From Burkholderiales bacterium (lineage in GTDB: Bacteria; Pseudomonadota; Gammaproteobacteria; Burkholderiales; Burkholderiaceae_C): a stretch of DNA of 20,558 bases. The position numbers and the translations under genes were made by a program. Below are positions 13,695 through 20,558 of the stretch, piece by piece; position 1 is the first letter of the stretch; each line of letters begins with the position of its first letter. The notes under the pieces are model-generated. The model was given only the letters and a program-made list of their open reading frames with translations. It did no database searches and was not told the origin of the DNA. Location: the NCBI GenBank assembly GCA_005793295.1, contig SXSX01000081.1, forward strand, positions 1 to 20,558, read 5' to 3'.

Positions 13695-15122
13695 ATGTAC
13701 CAATCGTTAAAAACAGTCAGCAGAACCACAAGCTCGCTCGCACTCGCAATGGCGCTGGCGCTGGCCTTGTCGGCCTGCTCAAGCCTTCTGCCGTCGCCCC
13801 CCCCGCCTGCAAGCATTGCACCGCAGTGGTTGGCCCCCTTGCCGCACCAAGGTAGCGTGGGAGGCTTGTCGCTTTGGTGGCAGCAGCAAGGCGACCCCTT
13901 GCTCGTGTCCTTGATCGAAGCGGCGCAGCGCCAAAGCCCAACGGTTGCCAAAGCCGCCATGCGCATTGAAGAAGCCCGCGCCAACCAAGCCTTGGCCAAC
14001 TCTGCGTTGCTCCCTAACCTGAACGCCCAAATCGGCTCGACCCGCGGCGTGTCGCAAGTCGGGATTCCGGTTGCAACGAGCACACAGCTTGGCGTTCTTT
14101 CGTCGTGGGAGCTCGATGTGGTAGGCGCCAACAGCGCAGTCAGCAAAGCCTCGGTAGCCCAAGTTGAAGGATCACAGGCGCAGTGGCATGAAGCCCGAGT
14201 GTCTGTGGCCGCTGAAGTGGCGAATGTGTATTTTTCGCTGTTTGGTTGCAGGCAAATGCAAGCCTTGGCCCAAGGCGATGCACAGTCGCACCAAGAAACG
14301 GCCCGCCTGATAGCGATCAATGCTAAGGCGGGTTTTGTTGCGGAGTCGATTGCCGCACTCGCCCGTGCCAATGCCGCTGACAGCAACAGCCGTTGGACCC
14401 AGCAAACCGGGCAATGTGAAATTTTGACGAAAAGTTTGGTGGTTTTAACGGCCATGCCAGAAGCTGAGTTGAAAGCCCGGTTGCAAAAAAGTTTCGAGCA
14501 GCCTAAAAAAGCGCTTCCGTTTGCAGTGCCGAGTGTCCCTGCGCAAACGATTACCCAACGCCCGGATGTGTACTCGGCTGAGCGCGATTTGGTAGTCGCC
14601 GCGGCCCAAGTGGCTAGCGCCAAAGCCCAGCGCCTTCCACGCCTGAGTTTGAACGGATCAATTGGCGCATTGCGCGTAGGAACTGGAGGCGTCGAACAAG
14701 ATGAATCCACTTGGTCTTTTGGTCCGCTGACATTGAGTTTGCCGCTGTTTGACGGTAGTCGGCGTGTTGCAGCGGTGACCGCTTCAGAGAGTGCCTACCA
14801 AAGCGCTATCGTGGGCTACCAATTCAAGGTACGTAACGCGGTGCGCGAGGTTGAAGAGGCCTTGGTCAACTTAAACAGCAGCCAAGCCCGCGAAACCGAT
14901 TCCCAAGTCGCCAGCCAAGGCTATGGCCAATCACTGGCAGCAACCCAGGCGCGGTTTAACCAAGGCATGGCCAGCGTGGTCGAGCTGGAAGACGCCCGTA
15001 GAAATGCCTACGCAGCCCACTCGGCATTACTTGCATTACAAATGCAGCGCAACCTCGCGTGGGTCGCTTTATACCGTGCAGTAGGGGGTGGTTTTGAGCC
15101 CCAGCAGTCCAACGTTAATTAG
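13695..15122 (+). CDS. RND efflux outer-membrane lipoprotein, NodT/OprM type
   Basis: This is the outer-membrane channel of the tripartite efflux system encoded with the next two genes. The 475-residue form starts at the ATG at 13695 and has a lipoprotein signal ending in the lipobox LSAC with Cys28. It then has a proline-rich linker, LWWQQQGDPLLVSLIEAA, and the two long helical repeats of the family (AKAAMRIEEARANQALANSA near the start; AQVASAKAQRLPRLSLNGSI near the middle). The final helical part has AATQARFNQGMASVVELEDA. A longer frame to a TTG at 13662 would put charged residues before the signal and is less likely. The membrane-fusion gene starts 14 bases later. The substrate is not readable. 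Confidence 0.92.
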   Translation: MYQSLKTVSRTTSSLALAMALALALSACSSLLPSPPPPASIAPQWLAPLPHQGSVGGLSLWWQQQGDPLLVSLIEAAQRQSPTVAKAAMRIEEARANQALANSALLPNLNAQIGSTRGVSQVGIPVATSTQLGVLSSWELDVVGANSAVSKASVAQVEGSQAQWHEARVSVAAEVANVYFSLFGCRQMQALAQGDAQSHQETARLIAINAKAGFVAESIAALARANAADSNSRWTQQTGQCEILTKSLVVLTAMPEAELKARLQKSFEQPKKALPFAVPSVPAQTITQRPDVYSAERDLVVAAAQVASAKAQRLPRLSLNGSIGALRVGTGGVEQDESTWSFGPLTLSLPLFDGSRRVAAVTASESAYQSAIVGYQFKVRNAVREVEEALVNLNSSQARETDSQVASQGYGQSLAATQARFNQGMASVVELEDARRNAYAAHSALLALQMQRNLAWVALYRAVGGGFEPQQSNVN

Positions 15123-15136
15123 CAAAGAGTTTTGAA

Positions 15137-16351
15137 ATGAACCGTATTGAAACCCCAATCCGCCCAACTGGCCTTTTAACGACGCTCCTTGTGACTTGCA
15201 TTGGCCTTGGCATGGGCTTGTATGGAGTTAATGCTGCAGAGCCCAGCAAACCCACAGCTGCTGCATCAAAGCCCGCAGAGAAACCTGCTGAAAAGCTACC
15301 AGAAAAAACTGTAGAAAAGGTGGCTGCGAAAGCGGCTTTAACCGTCTCGGTGGTACAAGCCAAAAGCACCACACTTCCTATCAAGCTCGCCGCCAACGGA
15401 GGTGTTGCCGCTTGGCAAGAAGCGTCAATAGGCGCAGAGGTCAGTGGTTTGCGTATTGCTGAAATCAATGCCGCAGTGGGATACCAAGTCAAGCGCGGCC
15501 AAGTGTTGGCAAGCTTCGCAACCGAAAGTGTACAAGCTGATGTCGCTTTAGCTCGGGCCATGCTTGCTGAATCAAAAGCCAATGCGGCGGATGCAACTCT
15601 CAATGCCGACCGAGCCCGTTCAGTGCAAGCCAGCGGCGCTATCAGCGCCCAAATGTTCAACCAGTATTTAACCCAAGAGCAAACCGCCAAAGCCCGAGTG
15701 GACTCGGCCAGCGCCCAGTTAGATTCTCAGCTTTTGCGTTTGAAACACACGCAAGTGATAGCGCCTGACTTTGGCATCATCTCCGCCCGCAGCGCCACGG
15801 TCGGATCTGTGGTGGGGGCTGGGACAGAGTTGTTCAAACTGATCCGCCAAGGTCGCTTGGAGTGGCGGGCTGAAGTCACTTCTTCCGAAATGGCGCGGAT
15901 CCCCGTCGGTTCAGCGGTGACAGTCACAGCGCCCGGCGGCGTTAAATTCAAAGGCAAGGTGCGCATGTTGGCGCCCACTGTGGATGCGCAAACCCGCAAC
16001 GGCTTGGTTTATGTGGATCTGATTGGTCCGGTGGAGTCTGGTGTCACATCGGTCGGCGCGTTCAAGCCTGGCATGTATGCCAAAGGTGAGTTTGAGTTGG
16101 GCAGTTCAACTGCACTGACGGTTCCCCAATCAGCCGTGGTGGCGCGTGATGGATTTAGCTATGTGTACCGCGTAGGCGCTGACAATTTGGTCAGCCAGAT
16201 CAAGGTACAAACCGGTCGGATGGTGGGAGACCACCTGGAAATTCAAACTGGGGTGGGTTCCAATGACAAGTTGGTTGCCAGCGGTGGAAGTTTCTTGAGC
16301 CAAGGCGATTTGGTCAAAGTCGTTCCCGCGCCCGTTGCTGCTGCCAAATAA
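15137..16351 (+). CDS. RND efflux membrane fusion protein (HlyD/AcrA type)
   Basis: This periplasmic adaptor links the RND pump to the outer-membrane channel. Length is 404 residues. A hydrophobic N-terminal segment (about 11-31) serves as signal or anchor and ends near VNAAE. Next comes an Ala/Lys/Pro/Glu-rich linker with repeated PAEK, PEK and VEK units (about 37-62). The lipoyl half-motifs follow (AEVSGLRIAEINAAVGYQVKRGQ, then LKHTQVIAPDFGIISARSA), flanking a helical hairpin. The beta-barrel and membrane-proximal parts are at FKPGMYAKGEF and LTVPQSAVV. AAAGAG lies 7 bases before the ATG. It is co-transcribed with its neighbours on spacing. The linker is longer and more charged than in AcrA, probably a flexible spacer. 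Confidence 0.93.
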   Translation: MNRIETPIRPTGLLTTLLVTCIGLGMGLYGVNAAEPSKPTAAASKPAEKPAEKLPEKTVEKVAAKAALTVSVVQAKSTTLPIKLAANGGVAAWQEASIGAEVSGLRIAEINAAVGYQVKRGQVLASFATESVQADVALARAMLAESKANAADATLNADRARSVQASGAISAQMFNQYLTQEQTAKARVDSASAQLDSQLLRLKHTQVIAPDFGIISARSATVGSVVGAGTELFKLIRQGRLEWRAEVTSSEMARIPVGSAVTVTAPGGVKFKGKVRMLAPTVDAQTRNGLVYVDLIGPVESGVTSVGAFKPGMYAKGEFELGSSTALTVPQSAVVARDGFSYVYRVGADNLVSQIKVQTGRMVGDHLEIQTGVGSNDKLVASGGSFLSQGDLVKVVPAPVAAAK

Positions 16352-16363
16352 GAGGCTATTGCT

Positions 16364-19300
16364 ATGAATGTCTCCGCATGGTCGATTAAAAATCCGATTC
16401 CGGCCGTCATGCTCTTTGTGATGCTGACGTTTGCTGGAATCTTGGCCTTCAAGTCGATGAAGGTGCAACAGTTTCCTGACCTCGAACTTCCTACGGTCGC
16501 CGTGTCCGCTTCGTTGCCCGGTGCTGCACCTGCGCAGCTCGAGACCGAAGTCGCTCGCAAATTAGAGAACGCGATAGCGCCTTTGCAGGGTTTGAAAAAC
16601 ATTTACACCAAGGTCCAAGACGGCGGCGTCTTGGTGACTGCCGAGTTTCGTTTAGAAAAGCCAACCCAAGAGGCGGTTGATGATGTGCGCTCGGCCATGC
16701 AAAGCGTGCGCTCCGAACTTCCAAGCGATGTGCGTGATCCGGTGGTCAGCAAAATCAATCTCTCCGGTGCGCCTATCTTGGCCTTTACCGTGCGAGCCCC
16801 AAGCATGGACAACGAAGCCTTGAGTTGGTTTGTCGACAACACCGTTGCACGGCGCTTGCTGGGTGTCAAAGGCGTGGGTTCTGTGGCCCGCGTTGGCGGG
16901 GTCAACCGGCAAGTGGAAGTCGCCCTTGACCCCATGAAGCTTCAAAGCTTGGGTGCAACCGCCGCTGAAATTTCTCGCCAGCTCAAACAAGTACAAACCG
17001 AAAGCGCTGGCGGGCGGGCTGATTTGGCCGGCAGTGAACAACCGATGCGCACCTTGGCGACCGTTAAAACCGCAGAAGAACTTGCAAGTTTAGAACTGGC
17101 CTTGAACAACGGCCAACACATTCGCCTTGATGAGGTGGCAACAGTCAAAGACACCGTGGCCGAGCCCCGCGCGTTGGCGCTTTTAAACGGCGTGCCCGTG
17201 GTCGGTTTTGAAGTGACGCGTAGCAAAGGCGCCAGTGAAGTCGAAGTGGGCGCTGCGGTTCAAGCTGCGCTTAAAGAACTCAAGCAACAACACCCCGACT
17301 TGGAACTCACCCAAGCCTTTGACTTTGTGCAACCCGTTGCCGAAGAATTCGAAGGCTCGATGATCATGTTGTTAGAAGGTGCGGTACTAGCGGTGATTGT
17401 GGTGTGGCTCTTTTTGCGCAATGCGCGTGCCACGTTTGTGTCCGCAGTGGCCTTGCCGCTGTCGGTGATCCCTGCTTTTATTGGCATCGCTTACCTCGGC
17501 TTTTCCATCAACACCGTCACGCTTTTAGCCTTATCGTTGGTGATTGGCGTCTTGGTGGACGATGCGATTGTGGAAGTTGAAAACATTGAGCGTCACTTAG
17601 ACATGGGCAAAACCCCGATGCAAGCGGCGATGGAAGCGGCCGACGAAATTGGCTTGGCAGTGATTGCCACCACCTTCACATTGATCGCTGTTTTCTTGCC
17701 CACTGCTTTTATGAGTGGAATCCCGGGTAAGTTTTTTAAACAGTTTGGTTGGACTGCAGCCTTGGCTGTTTTTGCATCGTTGGTGGTGGCGCGGGTGCTT
17801 ACCCCAATGATGGCAGCCTACTTGATGAAACCCAGCAAAGGCGGCCACAAAGAACCCTTTTGGATGGGGGCTTATTTAAAGGTGAGTCGCTGGGCCTTGA
17901 ACCACCGTTGGATCACCATGACGGGAGCAGCTGCGTTTTTTGTCGGCTCCATCATGCTGATTCCCTTGTTGCCTAAGGGCTTTATTCCGCCTGACGACAA
18001 CTCTCAAACCCAAGTGTACCTCGAGCTTCCTCCGGGCGCGACCTTGGCTCAAACCCGTGACACCGCAGAAGCCGCTCGCAAACTTCTTACCAAGGTGGAG
18101 CACATCCAAAGCATCTATACCACTATCGGGGGTGGCGCCGCGGGCTCAGATCCTTTTGCGCCTGCAGGCGCGTCCGAAGTTCGCAAAGCCACGCTCACCG
18201 TTCTTTTGAGTGAGCGCGGCAAACGCCCACGCAAACAAGGCATCGAAAATGACATTCGCGCTGCAATGTCGGCTTTGCCTGGAGTGCGCAGCAAAGTGGG
18301 CTTGGGCGGCTCGGGCGAAAAGTATGTGCTAGTGCTCGCGGGGGAAGACCCGCAATCCTTAACGCTTGCGGCGGCTGCGGTTGAGAGAGATTTACGCACC
18401 ATCCCTGGTTTGGGCAGCATCACGAGTAGCGCCAGTTTGATTCGTTCAGAAATCGCAGTGCGTCCTGACTTTGTTCGCGCAGCTGATCTTGGGGTAACCA
18501 GTAGTGCTATTGGTGACACTTTACGCATCGCAACAGTGGGTGACTACGACACCGCAGTGGCCAAACTCAACTTAAGCCAACGACAAATTCCCATCATCGT
18601 TAAACTGGAGCAAAGCGCTCGCCAAGATCTCGAAGTCTTAGGCCGCCTTGCCATTCCTGGTGCCAAGGGCCCGGTGATGCTTAGCCAAGTCGCAACCCTT
18701 GAAGTCACGGGCGGCCCCGCTGTCATTGACCGCCTCAACCGCAGCAGAAACATCACCTTTGAAGTCGAACTCTCAGGTGCGGCGTTAGGTGACGTCACTG
18801 CCGCCGTAGACAAACTTCCCGCCATCAAAAACCTTCCTGCTGGAGTAAAGCAACTCACCTTGGGTGACGCCGAAGTGATGGCTGAACTGTTCGAAAGTTT
18901 TGGCTTGGCCATGCTCACGGGCGTGTTGTGTATTTACATTGTGTTGGTCTTGCTGTTTAAAGACTTTTTACACCCCTTCACCATTCTTGCCGCCTTGCCA
19001 CTCTCACTTGGCGGCGCATTTGTCGGGCTCTTAGTTGCCGATAAGAGCTTCTCCATGCCTTCGCTTATTGGTCTCATCATGCTCATGGGTATCGCTACAA
19101 AGAATTCGATTTTGTTGGTGGAGTACGCGATTCTTGCGCGGCGTGGAAATGACGGCTCTGATGGCCACCCCGTGGTGTCGCCGATGAGCCGCTTTGATGC
19201 GTTGATGGATGCCTGTCACAAACGGGCCCGACCCATTGTCATGACCACACTTGCGATGGGCGCGGGTATGGTGCCCTTGGCCGCTGGTTGGGGCGCTGCT

Positions 19301-19468
19301 GATAGCAGTTTTCGTAGCCCCATGGCAGTTGCTGTGATCGGCGGCTTAATCACCTCTACCGTGTTAAGCCTGTTGGTGATACCTTCGGTGTTTACGGTGA
19401 TGGATGACATTGAGCGCTTCTTAGGCAAACTGCGCCGTTGGGTGTTACGGGAAAAGCAAGCGGAGTAA
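16364..19468 (+). CDS. RND efflux pump, HAE1 type
   Basis: This inner-membrane proton-driven pump expels hydrophobic or amphiphilic compounds. It has 1034 residues, full length for the HAE1 family. Visible are the first membrane helix (residues 12-29), the first periplasmic porter half starting VQQFPDLELPTVAVSA, helices 2-6 with the proton relay aspartates Asp399 and Asp400 (VLVDDAIVEVEN), and LPTAFMSGIPGKFFKQFG. The second half follows, with the relay lysine Lys913 in GIATKNSILLVEYA. The heavy-metal (CusA) signature methionines are not evident, so multidrug-type substrates are more likely. AGAGG is 8 bases before the ATG, and the gap to the adaptor gene is 12 bases. It ends 5 bases from the stop of the convergent exonuclease gene. 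Confidence 0.95.
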   Translation: MNVSAWSIKNPIPAVMLFVMLTFAGILAFKSMKVQQFPDLELPTVAVSASLPGAAPAQLETEVARKLENAIAPLQGLKNIYTKVQDGGVLVTAEFRLEKPTQEAVDDVRSAMQSVRSELPSDVRDPVVSKINLSGAPILAFTVRAPSMDNEALSWFVDNTVARRLLGVKGVGSVARVGGVNRQVEVALDPMKLQSLGATAAEISRQLKQVQTESAGGRADLAGSEQPMRTLATVKTAEELASLELALNNGQHIRLDEVATVKDTVAEPRALALLNGVPVVGFEVTRSKGASEVEVGAAVQAALKELKQQHPDLELTQAFDFVQPVAEEFEGSMIMLLEGAVLAVIVVWLFLRNARATFVSAVALPLSVIPAFIGIAYLGFSINTVTLLALSLVIGVLVDDAIVEVENIERHLDMGKTPMQAAMEAADEIGLAVIATTFTLIAVFLPTAFMSGIPGKFFKQFGWTAALAVFASLVVARVLTPMMAAYLMKPSKGGHKEPFWMGAYLKVSRWALNHRWITMTGAAAFFVGSIMLIPLLPKGFIPPDDNSQTQVYLELPPGATLAQTRDTAEAARKLLTKVEHIQSIYTTIGGGAAGSDPFAPAGASEVRKATLTVLLSERGKRPRKQGIENDIRAAMSALPGVRSKVGLGGSGEKYVLVLAGEDPQSLTLAAAAVERDLRTIPGLGSITSSASLIRSEIAVRPDFVRAADLGVTSSAIGDTLRIATVGDYDTAVAKLNLSQRQIPIIVKLEQSARQDLEVLGRLAIPGAKGPVMLSQVATLEVTGGPAVIDRLNRSRNITFEVELSGAALGDVTAAVDKLPAIKNLPAGVKQLTLGDAEVMAELFESFGLAMLTGVLCIYIVLVLLFKDFLHPFTILAALPLSLGGAFVGLLVADKSFSMPSLIGLIMLMGIATKNSILLVEYAILARRGNDGSDGHPVVSPMSRFDALMDACHKRARPIVMTTLAMGAGMVPLAAGWGAADSSFRSPMAVAVIGGLITSTVLSLLVIPSVFTVMDDIERFLGKLRRWVLREKQAE

Positions 19469-19473
19469 CGCAG

Positions 19474-20265
19474 TTACGCCGCCCATTCATACGCAATGGT
19501 CAGCGGCGCATGGTCTGAGAACTTCACTTCTTTGTAAACGGAGTGTGCTTTTGCACCCGCAGCCAATGCGGGGGTCGCCAGGTGGTAGTCCAAGCGCCAG
19601 CCTACGTTTTTCGCATAGGCTTGGCCGCGGTTGCTCCACCAGGTATAAGCTGAATCGGTAGCGGTAGGCTCGAGTTGGCGATAGACATCAACCATGCCCG
19701 CTTCACTCAGCAGCTTGCTCATCCACGCCCGCTCTTCTGGCAAAAAGCCCGAGTTCTTTTTGTTGCCTTTGAAGTTTTTAAGATCAATCTCTTGGTGGGC
19801 GATGTTGATGTCGCCGCACAGGACGAAGTCTCGCTGACTTTTTAACGCCGTAAGGTGTTCGTAAAACTCCGCTAAGAATCTAAACTTGGCTTGTTGGCGT
19901 TCCTCGCCCGAGGAGCCACTAGGAAAGTAGGCGCTGATGATGGAGCGCTTTTGTTGTGGGGTGTCAAAGCGCAGTTCCACATAGCGCCCTTCGGTATCAA
20001 ATTCAGGAGAGCCGTAGCCGACGATGACGTCGCTGGGGGCATGGCGGGTGTAAACGCCCACACCGGAGTAGCCTTTCTTTTGGGCAAAGTGGAAGTAGCC
20101 TTTCATATCGGCCAAGGCCTCAAACTTTCCCGCAATATCGTCGGCCTGGGCCTTGACTTCTTGCACGCAAATACAATCAGGCGCAAGCGCTTGCAACCAA
20201 GGCTCAAGCCCTTTGCTGGTCGCTGAGCGGATGCCGTTGAGGTTGAGGCTGGTTAATTTAAACAA
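19474..20265 (-). CDS. xth: Exodeoxyribonuclease III / AP endonuclease
   Basis: This cytoplasmic DNA-repair enzyme cleaves at abasic sites and degrades duplex DNA from 3' ends. Length is 263 residues, standard for the ExoIII/ExoA family. Seen are LTSLNLNGIRSA at the start, Glu36 in CVQEVKAQ (metal ligand), the GDINIAH motif (catalytic Asp and Asn), WRLDYHLAT, and the terminal SDHAPL with Asp251 and His252. The start codon is TTG at 20265, supported by GGGGA 6 bases upstream and by the usual N-terminal sequence. The nearby ATG on this strand is out of frame. It is divergent from pyrE with 11 bases between start codons, an arrangement I recall from Burkholderiales genomes. Confidence 0.96.
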   Translation of the reverse strand: MFKLTSLNLNGIRSATSKGLEPWLQALAPDCICVQEVKAQADDIAGKFEALADMKGYFHFAQKKGYSGVGVYTRHAPSDVIVGYGSPEFDTEGRYVELRFDTPQQKRSIISAYFPSGSSGEERQQAKFRFLAEFYEHLTALKSQRDFVLCGDINIAHQEIDLKNFKGNKKNSGFLPEERAWMSKLLSEAGMVDVYRQLEPTATDSAYTWWSNRGQAYAKNVGWRLDYHLATPALAAGAKAHSVYKEVKFSDHAPLTIAYEWAA

Positions 20266-20276
20266 GGAATGTCCCC

Positions 20277-20558
20277 ATGGTGAATGTTGGTCAAGCCAGT
20301 CCGAATCTGGCCCAAGAATTTGTCGCTTTTGCGGTCGATTGTGGCGTTTTGCGTTTTGGCGAATTCACCACCAAAGCGGGCCGCCAAAGTCCGTATTTTT
20401 TCAATGCAGGCTTGTTTGACGACGGCGCAAAATTAGGCCGCTTGGCGCAATTTTATGCCCAGCGCCTGATTGCCAGCGGTATTGCGTTTGACATGATTTT
20501 TGGCCCCGCCTACAAAGGCATTCCTTTGGGTGCGTCGGTGGCCATTGAGTTGGCTCGG
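20277..20558 (+). CDS. pyrE: Orotate phosphoribosyltransferase, 5' part (cut by window end)
   Basis: The first 94 codons are present. The enzyme joins orotate to PRPP, giving OMP in pyrimidine synthesis. FVAFAVDCGVLRFGEFTTKA and GRQSPYFFNAG are the typical opening of proteobacterial PyrE, and FGPAYKGIPLG is the family's conserved strand-loop. AAGGA lies 8 bases before the ATG at 20277. The PRPP-binding loop lies beyond the window edge. The ribosome site overlaps the start region of the divergent exonuclease gene on the other strand. Confidence 0.96.
   Translation, partial: MVNVGQASPNLAQEFVAFAVDCGVLRFGEFTTKAGRQSPYFFNAGLFDDGAKLGRLAQFYAQRLIASGIAFDMIFGPAYKGIPLGASVAIELAR

Noticed and set aside
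13643..14710. 355-codon minus-strand frame opposite the outer-membrane lipoprotein gene
   Set aside because: Its Ala/Ser/Thr/Cys-rich composition is typical of antisense frames in GC-rich genes, and the plus-strand protein is clear.
1..20558. CRISPR array, tRNA or rRNA gene, intact insertion sequence or phage module
   Set aside because: None was seen by eye: no spaced repeat array, no transposase or integrase coding sequence, and no structural RNA pattern.

Overview
The gene content and codon use point to a betaproteobacterium of the Burkholderiales, most like the Comamonadaceae. This is inferred from protein sequence character and gene neighbourhoods (xth/pyrE, NodT-type RND operon, AmpG, Cpx-like two-component pair), not from a database search.

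Positions 1-5531 form an arsenic resistance locus. On the minus strand, from the promoter at about 3670-3694, it runs arsR, a low-molecular-weight-phosphatase-type arsC, an ArsAqp/AqpS-like aquaporin, a frameshifted MFS transporter, an internally deleted glutaredoxin-type arsC remnant, and arsH. A two-domain arsA ATPase is divergent on the plus strand. No ArsB, Acr3 or ArsD is present in the window. The likely working route is reduction of arsenate by the intact ArsC, arsenite exit through the aquaporin, oxidation of trivalent organoarsenicals by ArsH, and control by ArsR. ArsA has no visible membrane partner unless the broken MFS served that role or a pump is encoded elsewhere.

Positions 5532-6633 are AT-richer by eye. 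They carry a short zeta-toxin-like kinase gene overlapping a 73-codon gene that is probably its antitoxin, plus a minus-facing terminator-like hairpin. Short GGGGAC-N5-CCCAAG repeats occur at the left window edge and just after the toxin-antitoxin pair, so the ars and toxin-antitoxin block may be an acquired segment.

Positions 6634-10045 are all on the minus strand: an AmpG-type permease, then an OmpR-family regulator and its histidine kinase. A perfect CpxR-type box (GTAAA-N5-GTAAA) lies between ampG and the regulator, and the kinase has a His-rich periplasmic loop, which suggests an envelope-stress or metal-sensing Cpx-like system.

Positions 10077-19468 are all on the plus strand: an exported M48 metalloprotease, an epoxide-hydrolase-like protein, a subfamily-I-like haloalkane dehalogenase, a METTL-like methyltransferase, and a complete tripartite RND efflux operon (outer membrane lipoprotein, membrane fusion protein, HAE1-type pump). 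The window closes with exodeoxyribonuclease III on the minus strand and the first 94 codons of pyrE on the plus strand, their start codons only 11 bases apart. No tRNA, rRNA, CRISPR array or intact insertion sequence was seen. The longest gap without a gene is 5532-5777.
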